From: Eutreptiella sp. 'Long Island Sound 2002'
Taxonomy: Eukaryota; Euglenozoa; Euglenophyceae; Eutreptiales; Eutreptiaceae
Direction of reading: 5' to 3'
NCBI GenBank assembly: GCA_964036045.1
Contig: OZ038380.1
Coordinates: forward strand, 70,230,186-70,294,185
DNA: 64,000 bases
The position numbers and the translations under genes are program-made. Below, one piece after another: positions 20,764 through 29,930 of the stretch; positions within the stretch are counted from its first letter, which is position 1, and every line of letters begins with the position of its first letter. The notes under the pieces were generated by a model that was given only the letters and a program-made list of their open reading frames with translations, was not told where the DNA came from and searched no databases.

Positions 20764-21006
20764 ATGTCTGCTGTCGTTCCACTTACGTGCCGGCACGCAC
20801 GTGACTATTTGAAGGTGAGGACAGCAACAGACAACTCAGGGAACATCCGAGTCCAGTTGGAATTCTATAACTTGCCGCCTTTGAAGACCGGAACGCAAGT
20901 TTATCCTGATGAAAGTGTAACTGTGGAGCGCATGGTCTTGCCTGCATACGGGCACAAGCCTGGCTATTGGCCTTGGGGGCCGAATCCTAGCTGCCCTTAC
21001 TATTAG
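20764..21006 (+). CDS. Small ORF of the inverted-repeat element, unknown function
   Basis: An 80-residue protein starting MSAVVPLTCRHARDYLKVRT and ending GYWPWGPNPSCPYY. It has no signal peptide or membrane span. The aromatic, Pro-rich end is distinctive. The second copy (26534-26776) encodes the same protein with nine substitutions in the first 46 residues and an identical last 34. The DNA is equally identical there, so that does not prove selection. The ATG is preferred because it lies just after the TATA-like box and is shared by both copies. Function is unknown. Confidence 0.45.
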   Translation: MSAVVPLTCRHARDYLKVRTATDNSGNIRVQLEFYNLPPLKTGTQVYPDESVTVERMVLPAYGHKPGYWPWGPNPSCPYY

Positions 21007-21371
21007 AGGGAGTGCACCGTAAGGTGCCCGTGGACTTTCAACGGCTAAATATCACACTGCGGTAGTGGATGATGTATGCATGTTGCATTGTTGAGTGCGT
21101 TGTGTGTGCCGACGGTGCACACATGTATGTTTCACCATTGGTCGGCATGTCTATGCTATGAAAATGATGCATGCTTTGCATTTGCAAGCCTTGCGCTTTA
21201 CATGTCTCAATTCGCAATTTCTTCCTAGTCACTAGTGAAACATGATTGTTGCACCGTTTTTAACTGCTGAACTCCACGTATCTTGATACGTTTGTCCGCT
21301 AGTTTTCATTTGTGCTTCTGCTAATTTGTGCGTGCTTAATGTGACGTCCCACCTTACCATGTTGTATTTCG

Positions 21372-21890
21372 ATGCTCATGTTGGTAATTAGTTTAGTTGG
21401 CTTGAAACCAATATGGATTTGTGGCTACACAAGGTGCCTATTGATTTCCACAACGAACACAACCTGCCACAATCCGGCATATTTTGGTCTTGTGCGCTCC
21501 AAGGGAAGACAAACCATGCCTAATCATTTCCCTTGCATGGCTCCAAGGTGCACATGGGTCACAATGGAACAAAACGGTCTAGAATGCAATTGTCCAATGT
21601 CTGTCGCTGCTTTGCAGCCGCCTCCTCAGCCATTTGTGGCACCCCACCACACCTCTGCGACTTGTTTACAGTCTGTTACTGCTTTTCAGCCCCCGACACA
21701 ACCATTGATGACACCTCAGAACCCCTTTTCAATGCATGCACAGGCCATAGCTGGCCCTCCCCTGCCCACCCCACCCGGATACACATCTCCGTACCCAGCG
21801 TACCCATCTGCGATGCCCATGCATGCTGCAACAATGCAACCCCCTCCAATTCCTGCTTACTACCAATATCCAAGACCTTGGTACGTGTAA
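21372..21890 (+). CDS. Pro-rich ORF of the inverted-repeat element
   Basis: 172 codons. The N-terminus is hydrophobic (MLMLVISLVGL). A Cys cluster follows in the middle (PCMAPRCTWVTMEQNGLECNCP), then a Pro/Gln/Tyr-rich low-complexity tail ending YYQYPRPWYV. It could be a structural or RNA-binding protein. The equivalent at 27142-27660 is broken by a frameshift around the PPP stretch. No family recognised, and the first ATG may not be the true start because GGTAATTAG nearby could be a splice donor. Confidence 0.35.
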   Translation: MLMLVISLVGLKPIWICGYTRCLLISTTNTTCHNPAYFGLVRSKGRQTMPNHFPCMAPRCTWVTMEQNGLECNCPMSVAALQPPPQPFVAPHHTSATCLQSVTAFQPPTQPLMTPQNPFSMHAQAIAGPPLPTPPGYTSPYPAYPSAMPMHAATMQPPPIPAYYQYPRPWYV

Positions 21891-22330
21891 GCTGACGCTT
21901 TATGTTATTTAGAGTTTAGAGATCACAGCGATCACATTTTTCTTTGTGGTTGCGTGCAGTCTGCCCGCAGCCGCCTGCTGTTGTCTGCGGTTGTCTGCAG
22001 TGTCACTGCAGCCTGTCTCACCGGGATTGGCAAGCGCAGTGGACGAGTAGATTTTTTTGGTTTTGTCTTGGTGCAAGTGTGCCAGGTGTGGCAGGGTGTT
22101 ATTTCGAAAATCGCAGGTTTCATTGGTTATCGAGCATTGAAGGATTTTGAAGTGTCAGGAAACTCTTGAGAAAATCCTCCGGGGCATTTGTCAAATTTTC
22201 AGTCTGTATTGGTGCCATTTTTAATATGTTTCAGGCTGTCTTTCGACAATTTTTGCTAGTTTTTTACCTGTGTAGGGCTGTGCAACCCCACAAAGTGCTG
22301 AAAAGAGGCTTTTGATCCTGTTTCTCTGGT

Positions 22331-22960
22331 TGCAGGAATGTGCAAGGTTGAAACGAGTGCTATTCGGGGTTATTTTGGCATTTTCAGGCTGGTTTTGGCT
22401 GTTTTAGACCATCCTTTGCACATTTTTGACCGGTGCAGGGCTGATCAGGGCTCTGCGACCCCGGCAAAGGGTTGGAAAGATTTTTTGGACCAATTTTGTA
22501 TGGTTTCAACATTGTTGCAGGAATGCGCAGGGTTGAAACAAGTGCAATTCGAGAGAATTTTGGCATTTTCAGGCTGTTTTTGGCTGTTTTGGACCATCCT
22601 TTGCACATTTTTGACCGGTGCAGGGCTGATCAGGGCTGTGCCATCCCGGCAAAGGGTTGGAAAGATATTTTGGACCATTTTGGTATGGTTTGAAAATTCT
22701 TGCAGGAATGCGGAGGGTTGAAACCAGTGCTTTTGGAGGTAATTTCTGCATTTTCAGACTCTGTTTGGCTGTACTGGACCATCCTTTGCACATTTTTGAC
22801 CTGTGCAGGGCTGATCAGGGCTGTGCCATCCCGGCAAAGGGTGGAAGAGATGTTTTGGAGTATTTTGGAATGGTTTCAAAACTGTTGCAGGAATGTGCAA
22901 GGTTGAAACGAGTGCTTTTTGGGGTAATTTTGGTGTTTTCAGGCTCTTTTTGGCTGTTTC
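22331..22960. repeat. 185-bp tandem repeat, four units (copy 1)
   Basis: TGCAGGAATG recurs at about 22332, 22515, 22701 and 22885. Each is followed by GTTGAAAC, CATTTTCAGGCT, TGCACATTTTTGACC, GGGCTGATCAGGGCT and CCCGGCAAAGGG. The short frames in all phases of this array are repeat artefacts. Confidence 0.8.
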
Positions 22961-23110
22961 TGGCTATCGTGGCTGCTTTTTGAGCTGTGCAGGGGCGTGC
23001 ATTGCGGGAAAAATTGAAAAAAAGATTTTATTTGTGACGCGACGTTTTTCAAAGGTTTGACAGAGATTTTAAATAAAATAACATTTGAGGGACGTTTTGC
23101 CACTTAAGGG

Positions 23111-24319
23111 CCTAGGTGGTCCTTTTTCGTCAGGTCCGTGAGCAAGTGGCTAGAGGATGTGAAATTTGTAAAAGTTGCATGTAAAAGTTGCATGCACCAA
23201 GGAAAGAGCGGATATCTTTGACTCCTCGTGTGTGGTTGTCCTGGATTGTGGCTTTTCCGTATCGGCGCAACCTTGTCCTTCACGTTTCTCCACCATCGCC
23301 AAATACTCCAGGGACTCTTTCATACACTCGCACTTGCTGAGTTTGACCTTCGTATGACACTCATCGCAGGTGCGCATGAATTTCTCCAAGAGCTTCAACT
23401 GATCCTCAACCGTGTCTACGCCGAGAAGACCATCGTCAATGTAAGCTTCGATGAAGGCTCCACAGGTCAGCAGGTCTTGAACGGTTGCCTTTCGCTTCAT
23501 GCGTTGCAGAACCTGGTTCATGAGCTCCTGAAACGTGGTGGGGGCCATTGGTAGGCCACAGGGCATAGACTTCCATTTGAAAACTTGGCCGTTCGGAGCA
23601 ACAAAGGCCGACAAGTCCTGGGCCCTCTTCGTCAGCTCGACTTGCCAGGACCCGCTTCTCTTATCCAGTTTGTTCTTGTACTGACACGCTGAAGCTCTCT
23701 CCAGTGCCCTTTCAAGGCTGGTGAGAGTTCCGAAGTGCCTCTTAGTCAGCTTGTTAAGCTTACCATAATGAACCAACAACCCTTTCGCAGAACCTCCGGG
23801 TTTAGCCACGAGGTAACATGGTGAGCAGTGCTTTGGAAAGTCCGTCTTGGTGTACTCCTCCGCCAGGTCCGATGAAACCCACTGATAAATCTGCCTCATG
23901 ATCTCCTTTGTATCTTCTGCATTTGCAGGAAACCATCGACATCTCATCCAGGCGCTCTGGTTACTGAGAAGCTTCAGGTCCATGCACACCCACTTCTCCA
24001 CAGTGGCGGTCGGGAGCAACGCCCCAAAGACATCCTTCCAACGGCTTCGCATTTTTCTGACCCTCTCGTTGTTCAGTTGGAGTGACGTTTTGAAACCCCC
24101 GCAAGCCGCAAAGTTTGACTTCTTGTACTCGTCTCTCTGTGCAGACTTACAACAAGAGATAAGAGCGGTGACATGCACGTAAAAGTCTTCGCCCTCCATG
24201 AACTGATCCAAACAACAGAATAGCTCTTGTCCTTCAACGGGTCCAACAGTCTGTTGTCCGCAGCGTGGTTGCATCCCAGAGTCCCTTGAGAAGGGCTGTG
24301 GTTGTAGTGGTTTCCCCAA
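23111..24319 (-). pseudogene. Reverse transcriptase domain of Ty3 pol (copy 1)
   Basis: This is a nearly complete Ty3-type RT. Visible pieces are PCYLVAKPGGSAKG, the YGKLNKLTKRHFGTL region, a motif A equivalent with KNKLDKRSGSWQVEL where the usual catalytic Asp/Leu pair reads LDKRSG, FKWKSMPCGLPMAPTTFQELMN (motif B), and AYIDDGLLG (motif C with the catalytic DD). A thumb region follows, with HTKVKLSKCECMKESLEYL. It ends where the inverted-repeat element begins, at DHLG. The frame is open for 389 codons, but the region after EYLA is shifted, and the partner RNase H lies 13.6 kb away. Confidence 0.75.
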
Positions 24320-24402
24320 CGACTCTTTGCAATCCTTCTTCTCTCTTGCTCATTGACGTCGTGTACACTTTGGTGGACCAAAGCTTGTACTTCGTCAAGT
24401 GC

Positions 24403-24972
24403 TCATATTGAGCATGGCCACCCGCAAGGAGTTGCTTTTCGCTTCGCTTCCGCATCCGTAGAGACGTCCACTTGGTATTTTGCAAGTGCCTCGAACGCCG
24501 AGCACTCGTCAATTGGTGGTGCACCTTCAAAAATACAACTCTCGATGTCGTGGAAGCATTCCTTCAGTATCTCCAGTTCCAACGCTTGGTCACATCTCAC
24601 AGAGGGTTGTGGCTCGAGGAAAGGCTGATGTGCTTCAACTTCATGGCTGTTGATTTCTGCTTCATATCGCGCTTTGAGGTCTGGTGCGCTTTCAGCAACT
24701 TGAGCTTCTACTGCCTCTTCAGTGTCTTGCTCAGCGCCATCAACTTGTCTTTCATCGTCCCAGACGGCTGCACCTTCCCCTTCACAGGTTTCCGGTTCAC
24801 CTAATTGTTCATCTGGTTCTGAAGCTTCCGGGACTTCCTCCTGCGTTGAGCGTTCGTCTTCGTGATCAGTGCCAGGGGTTGGCAAGAGGGCCCTATGAGG
24901 TGCATCTACTCCTTGTTTCTTTTCCAAGTCACTCAGACATTCTCCTCGATTCAGTCTGTGTAACCACTTGCA
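24403..24972 (-). other. Acidic frame upstream of RT, perhaps Ty3 N-terminal part
   Basis: About 190 codons rich in Glu and Asp (EQDTEEAVEAQVAESAPDL, HDIESCIFEGAPPIDECSAF) lie between the RT of copy 1 and the truncated RNase H of copy 2. The sequence diverges from copy 1's own RNase H downstream region exactly at TTCCTGAAATCT (24973). It is therefore probably the 5' part of copy 1's polyprotein joined to a broken copy 2. No gag or protease motif is recognisable in it. Confidence 0.4.
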
Positions 24973-25569
24973 AAATTCCTGAAATCTTGTCATCGAATCT
25001 CTCCCTTGAAAGCCAGTCGCAGAGCGCTTTCTTAAGCCCAGGGACCCTGTAGATGTTACAGCGCAACTGAGCCAAGTAAGTCCAGCAACGCTCCAACTTC
25101 CGGTTCTCAGGCGGGTCCCCCTTCGGAAAATATTCAGTAGACTGCTGATAACAAAACTGGACCAGCGAATCGGTTCCAAGTAGGCGGCCTTGCCCTGACA
25201 ATAGGGGGATGCCAGAGAGCAGGGTACTGTAATTAGCACGCGTTGAATTCCATTTCCAGTTCCAATGTCCAATAGGGACCAGGTGGGAGCAACTTTGGTC
25301 ATGGTTGTGCTTAAGAGTGCCGTCACGGTTCATTCCTAGTGTCTCAGTGTTCTCTGCACTTCCTGAGCAACAGTACAGGCCAATCACTCAGGGAGTTTCT
25401 GCCATTGAAAAAGAGTACCACCACCACCAACCAGTGAAGCGTCGGTGATAACCACTAACTCTCCTTCCGAGGTAGGGGTCCCAAGCATGCTAATATTCGC
25501 CAACTTCTCCTTCAACTCCTGGAACTCCTTCGCCTCCTCTTATCCCCAGTGCCACTTCTCGCACCCTAG
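24973..25569 (-). pseudogene. RNase H domain of Ty3 pol (copy 2)
   Basis: Reads KWHWG, a stop, EEAKEFQELKEKLA, then ELVVITDASLVGGGGTLFQW (first catalytic Asp in TDAS), HWNWKWNSTRANYSTLLSG and CWTYLAQLRCNIYRVPGLKKALCDWLSR. It is closely similar to copy 1 at 8901-9474. A frameshift near 25380 and in-frame stops make it inactive. Confidence 0.7.
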
Positions 25570-25859
25570 ACCTTAGTCGTGGAAACCTGCCTGGCGCATG
25601 CGCACCAGTAGGCGTCACGCAACGGAAAAAGCGCCCAATCAGGCAAACAACAGCGGGCTTTTGGACAGAAAAGCGCTGTGCGCAAGTTGCACCAATGTCG
25701 GAAAGCTGAATAGGCATCGAAACATGTGTTCCACTGGCAAACCTTCCAAAAATGCGTTAAACAGAGCACGGTTACACATGTTTTGATTGTGCAGGGTGTG
25801 CAGCTATTGACCAAAAATTGTCGTACAGTCCAAACTGACTTTTCTCGCATTTGTGTGTT

Positions 25860-26533
25860 GTGCCAGCTTGTTGCCATTTTTACGCCCCTTTAGGCGTTGT
25901 ACCTTGCACACCGCCAAACGGACTAAGGCAGCCTTTGCAGAACGTGACAACATCATTATTGCTTTGCAGAAATCAATATGTACCCAGTCTGTTTGGCATA
26001 TAGCCTCTAGTGTTCTAGAAACAAGCTGCAAAAAAGGCTTCAAAATGGCTTCAAAGCCAGTTTTTGTGCCATTCGATTGGTTGATTCGCACAATCCTTCA
26101 TCTTGCAATGATCATTCGGACCTATAAGTTCCTTTGGTGTATGCAAGGACAACATTGGAGCAATGGCTTCTGCCGAACGTTGTATGTTGTGCACGCTTGT
26201 TGTCTGTTTTTTGGTTTTTTTTTCACACCTCCAGTCATTGTGCGAGCCATGTGGCCATTTTTACGCCTTTTTACCCGTTGTACCTTGCACACTGCTAAAT
26301 GGACTAAGGGATCCTTTGTAGAGCGTGACAATATCATCAATGCTCCGCAAACACCATTCAGTACCCAGTTGTTGTGGCATATAGCCTCTAGTGTTTCCGA
26401 AACATGTTGCAAAAAAAGGCTTCGAAATGGCTACAAAGCGAGACTTTGTGATATTTGATTGGTTACTCTGCACTATCTTTCATCTTTGCATGAACAATCA
26501 GACCTATAAAGTCCTTTGGTGTCTGCAGTCAAC
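25860..26533 (+). promoter_or_regulatory. Promoter-like tandem units (copy 2)
   Basis: Two units, each running from TTGTACCTTGCACAC to a GACCTATAA(A) box (near 26119 and at 26505-26510). The second box lies 24 nt ahead of the ATG of the 80-codon ORF, the same spacing as in copy 1. Confidence 0.45.
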
Positions 26534-26776
26534 ATGTCTGCTGTCATTCCACCTACGTGCCGGCACGCGGGTGCCTATTTGAAGGTGAGGACAGCAACAG
26601 ACAACACAGGGAACATCGGAGTCCAGTTGGAATTTTATAACTTGCCGCCTCCGACGACCGGAACGCAAAGTTATCCTGATGAAAGTGTAACTGTGGAGCG
26701 CATGGTCTTGCCTGCATACGGGCACAAGCCTGGCTATTGGCCTTGGGGGCCGAATCCTAGCTGCCCTTACTATTAG
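26534..26776 (+). CDS. Small ORF of the inverted-repeat element (copy 2)
   Basis: 80 residues, MSAVIPPTCRHAGAYLKVRT to GYWPWGPNPSCPYY, differing from the copy at 20764-21006 at nine positions. The reading frame has survived in both copies while the neighbouring Pro-rich ORF has not, which mildly favours a real coding function. No family is recognised. Confidence 0.45.
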   Translation: MSAVIPPTCRHAGAYLKVRTATDNTGNIGVQLEFYNLPPPTTGTQSYPDESVTVERMVLPAYGHKPGYWPWGPNPSCPYY

Positions 26777-27141
26777 GGGGAGTGCACCGTAAGGTGCCCG
26801 TGGACTTTCAACGGCTAAATATCACACTGTGGTGGTGGATGATGTATGCATGTTGCATTGTTGAGTGCATTGTGTGTGCCGACGGTGCACACATGTATGT
26901 TTCACCATTTGTCGGCATGTCTATGCTATGAAAATTATGCATGCTTTAAATGTGCAAGCCTTGCGCTTCACATCTCCCAATTTCCAATGTCTTCCCATTC
27001 ACTAGTGGAACATGATTGTTGCACCGTTTTGAACTGATGAAGTCCACGTATCTTGATACGTTTGTCCCCTAGTTTTTATTTGTGCTTCTGCTAATTTGTG
27101 CGTGCTTAATGTGACGTCCCACCTTACCGTGTTGTATTTGG

Positions 27142-27660
27142 GTGCTTATGGTGGTAATTAGTTTAGTTGGCTTGAAAGCGATATGGACTTTTGGCTACAC
27201 AAGGTGCCTATTGATGTCCACAATGAACACAATCCGCCACAATCGAGCATATTTTGGTCTTGTGCGCTCCAAGGGAAGACAAACCATGCGAAATCATTTG
27301 CCTTGCATGGCTCCAAGGTGCACATGGGTCACAATGGAACAAAACGGTCTACAATGCAATTGTCCAAGGTCTGTCGCTGCTTTGGTCTGTCGCCGCCTCC
27401 TCGGCCATTTCTGGCACCCCACCACACCTCTGCGACTTGTTTACAGTCTGTTACTGCTTTTCAGCCCCCTACACAACCATTGGTGACACCTCAGAACCCC
27501 TTTTCAATGCATGCACAGGCCATTGCTGGCCCCCCCCTGGCCACCCCACCTTGGTACTATCTCCGTACCCAGCGTACCCATCTGCGATGCCCACGCATGC
27601 TGCAACAGTGCAGCCCCCTCCGATTCCTGCTTACTACCAATATCCAAGAACTTGGTAAGT
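27142..27660 (+). pseudogene. Broken Pro-rich ORF (copy 2)
   Basis: Homologous to 21372-21890. The frame reads well to CNCPRSVAAL, where a small indel shifts it; the Pro-rich part (HTSATCLQSVTAFQPPTQPL) continues in another frame. The initiating ATG of copy 1 is GTG here. Confidence 0.55.
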
Positions 27661-28102
27661 GTAAGCTGACGCTTTATGTTATTTAGAGTTTAGAGATCAG
27701 AGCGATCACATTTTTCTTTGTGGTTGCATGCAGTTTCCCTGCAGCGGGCTTCGTGTTGCCTGCGGTTGTCTACGGTGACACTGCAGCCCGTCTCACCGGG
27801 ATTGGCAAGCGCAGTGGATGAGTAGATTTTTTTGGTTTTGTCTTCCTGCGAGTGTGCCAGGTATGGCAGGGTGTTATTTCGAAAATCGCAGGTTTCATTG
27901 GTTATGGAGCATTGAAGGATTTTGAAGTGTCAGGAAGCTCTTGAGAAAATCCTTGGGGGCATTTGTTGGATTTTCAGTTTGTAGTATTGGTGCAATTTTG
28001 AATCTGTTTCAGGCTGTCTTTTGACAGTTTGTGCTGGTTTTTTTAGCTGTGTGGGGCTGTGCAACCCGACAAAGTGTTGGAAAGAGGTTGTTCATGCTGT
28101 TT

Positions 28103-28485
28103 CTCTGGTTGCAGGAGGCGGAGCGTGCGGCACCCAAGCGCCTCGGAACCCAAGTACCAAGAACATGCATGCATGCCTTGGGAACGGGATACGCCAGGAA
28201 GTCCGGTGAACCTCTAGGGTTCCGCCCAAAGGAGGGGACGTGCGCAAGCACGGGGGCACACCCTCCCGGCGAGACAAGCATGTCACGCCGGCGGCGATCA
28301 GCCCTCCCGGTGTTGCCCGGGGCCGCTTTGTTGGGGGCCAACAGACAGGTCTAGCGGGATGTAAGCCGCCTCCCCTCTTCACGCGCGGAGCCTCTTCCTG
28401 TTCGTCACAGGGGCGACGCCAGGGGGAACCAGGGGGCGCCTCTCCACGACCGAGTGCACCTACCTACCTACCTCTGGTTGCAGGA
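28103..28485. repeat. 14-bp target-site duplication around a LINE 3' fragment
   Basis: CTCTGGTTGCAGGA occurs at 28103-28116 and 28472-28485. The homologous uninterrupted site in copy 1 (about 22324-22337) has it once, directly followed by ATGTGCAAGG. Confidence 0.9.
28117..28471 (+). mobile_element. 355-bp LINE 3' fragment with (CCTA)n tail
   Basis: GC-rich insert between duplicated target sequence, ending GAGTGCAC plus three CCTA units. It is strongly similar to 8051-8356, the 3' end of the LINE in the integrase of Ty3 copy 1. It has no coding capacity. It is a classic severely 5'-truncated LINE insertion. Confidence 0.9.
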
Positions 28486-28935
28486 ATGTGCAAGGTTGAA
28501 ACAAGTGCTTTTCGGGATAATTTTGGCATTTTCAGGCAGTTTTTGGCTGTTTTGGACCATCCTTTGCACATTTTTGACAGGCGCAGGGCTGATCACGGCT
28601 CTGCATTCCCGGCAAAGGGTTGGAACAATTTTTGGGACCATTTTGGTATGGTTTCAAAATTGTTGCAGGAATGCGCAGGGTTGAAACAAGTGCTTTTTAA
28701 GGTAATTTTGGCATTTTCAGGCTGTTTTTGGCTGTTTTGTACCATCCTTTGCACATTTTTGACCGATGCAGGGCTGATCAGGGCTGTGTCATCCCGGTAA
28801 AGGGTGGAAATGATGCTTTGGAGCATTTCGGAATGGTTTCAAAACTGTTGCTTGAATTTGCAACGTTGCAACGAGTGCTTTTTGGGGTAATTTTGGTGTT
28901 TTCAGCCTGTTTTTGGCTGTTTCTGGCTATCTTGG
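28480..28935. repeat. 185-bp tandem repeat, three units (copy 2)
   Basis: Same unit as 22331-22960, with repeat starts near 28480, 28665 and 28848. It has one unit fewer than copy 1. Confidence 0.75.
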
Positions 28936-29079
28936 CTGCTTTTTGAGCTGTGCAGGGGCGTGCATTGCGAGAAAAATTGAAAAAAAAAATTTTATATGTT
29001 ACTCGACGTTTCCCAAAGGTTTGACAGAGGTTTTGCAAAAAATAGCATTTGAGGGACGTTTTGCCACTTAAGGTCCTAG

Positions 29080-29930
29080 GTGGTCCTCTTTCGTCAGGTC
29101 CGCGACCAAGTGGCTAGAGGATGTGAAATTTCGTATGTGCCTGCTGTAAAAGTTGCATGCAGCAAGGAAAGAGCGGATATCTTTGACTCCTCGTGTCTGG
29201 TTGTCCCGGATTGTTTCGCAACCCTGTCCTTCATGGGTCTCCACCATCGCCGAATACTCCAGGGACTCTTTCATACACTCGCACTTGCTGAGATTGACCT
29301 TCCTATGACCCTTATCGCATGTGCGCATGAAATTCTCCAAGAGCTTCAACTGATCCTCAAACGTGTCTGCGCCAACAAGAACATCGTCAGTGTAAGCTTC
29401 GATGACGGCTCCACACGTCGGCAGGTCTTGCATGGTTGCCTTTCGCTTCATGCACTGCAGAACCTGGTTCATGAGCTCCTGAAAGGTGGTGGGGGTAATT
29501 GGGAGGCCAAAGGGCATAACCTTCCATTTGAAAACTTGGCTGTTCGGAGCAACAGAGGCCGGCAAGTCCTGGGCCCTCTTCGTCAGCTCGACTTGCCAGG
29601 ACCCGCTTCGCTTATCCAGTTTGATCTTGTACCGACATGCTGAAGCTCTCTCCAGTGCCCTTTCAACGCTGGTGAGAGTTCCGAAGTGCCTCTTAGTCAG
29701 CTTGTTAAGCTTACCATAATGAACCACCAACCCCTTTGCAGAACCGCAAGGTTTAGCCACGAGGTAACATGGTAAGCAGTGCTTCAGAAAGTCCGTCTTG
29801 GTATACTCCCCCACCATGTCCAATGAAACCCACTCATAAATCTGCCTCATGGCCTCTTTTGTATCTTCTGCATTTGCAGGAAACGGTCGTGATCTCACCG
29901 AGGCGTTCCGGTGGTCACCGAGAAGCCACA
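29080..29930 (-). pseudogene. Reverse transcriptase domain of Ty3 pol (copy 2, 5'-truncated)
   Basis: Covers PFPANAEDTKEAMRQIYEWV, PCYLVAKPCGSAKG, FKWKVMPFGLPITPTTFQEL (motif B), and a motif C that reads AYTDDVLVG where Ile is expected before DD, then the thumb with FLAACNFYSRHIRNFTSSSH and DLTKEDHLG. It is more complete in frame at its C-terminal side than copy 1. It ends in a TAA created by the inserted element. Sequence upstream of 29930 is unrelated to copy 1. Confidence 0.75.

Larger units (their letters stand above)
9475..23110. mobile_element. Inverted-repeat element, copy 1 (split by LINE-B)
   Basis: It begins ACCTTGGTCATGG and its other end is CCACTTAAGGG, giving imperfect termini of the type ACCTTA..TAAGGT. 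It is flanked by the 5-bp duplication CCTAG (9470-9474 and 23111-23115). Excising it joins the Ty3 linker in frame as ..DHLG-CEKWHW... Without LINE-B it is about 3.7 kb. It holds promoter-like tandem units, an 80-codon ORF, a Pro-rich ORF and four 185-bp repeats. No transposase is recognisable, so it is either non-autonomous or of an unknown type. The same element sits at the same Ty3 codon at 25570-29074. Confidence 0.75.
5870..24972 (-). mobile_element. Ty3-type LTR retrotransposon, copy 1 (decayed, with nested insertions)
   Basis: Read right to left on the minus strand, this holds RT (about 24.3-23.1 kb), RNase H (9.47-8.9 kb), an integrase zinc-binding region and core (8.85-6.69 kb) and a chromodomain (6.01-5.87 kb), the pol order of Ty3 chromoviruses. 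Two insertions with target-site duplications split it: an inverted-repeat element at 9475-23110 and a LINE at 6897-8356. Removing them restores continuous reading across both breaks. Catalytic residues are lost and stops are frequent. I could not identify LTRs. An acidic frame at 24403-24972 may be its N-terminal part. Confidence 0.8.
25570..29074. mobile_element. Inverted-repeat element, copy 2
   Basis: Starts ACCTTAGTCGTGG and ends CCACTTAAGGT, flanked by CCTAG at 25565-25569 and 29075-29079. It is 3505 bp long, including a 355-bp LINE fragment and its duplicated target. The order of contents matches copy 1: promoter-like units, the 80-codon ORF, a broken Pro-rich ORF and 185-bp repeats. 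It serves as the empty-site reference for the LINE-B insertion. Confidence 0.8.
24973..29930 (-). mobile_element. Ty3-type retrotransposon, copy 2 (fragment)
   Basis: This second partial copy of the same family contains RT (29.93-29.08 kb) and RNase H (25.56-24.97 kb), separated by the same inverted-repeat element found in copy 1. Homology to copy 1 stops near 29930 on the right and 24973 on the left, so integrase, chromodomain and everything upstream of RT are missing. The shared insertion shows that both descend from one composite ancestor. Confidence 0.75.

Noticed and set aside
22331-28935. Short ORFs of 60-130 codons in the 185-bp repeats
   Set aside because: They occur in several frames, on both strands, in repeats whose period is not a multiple of three.
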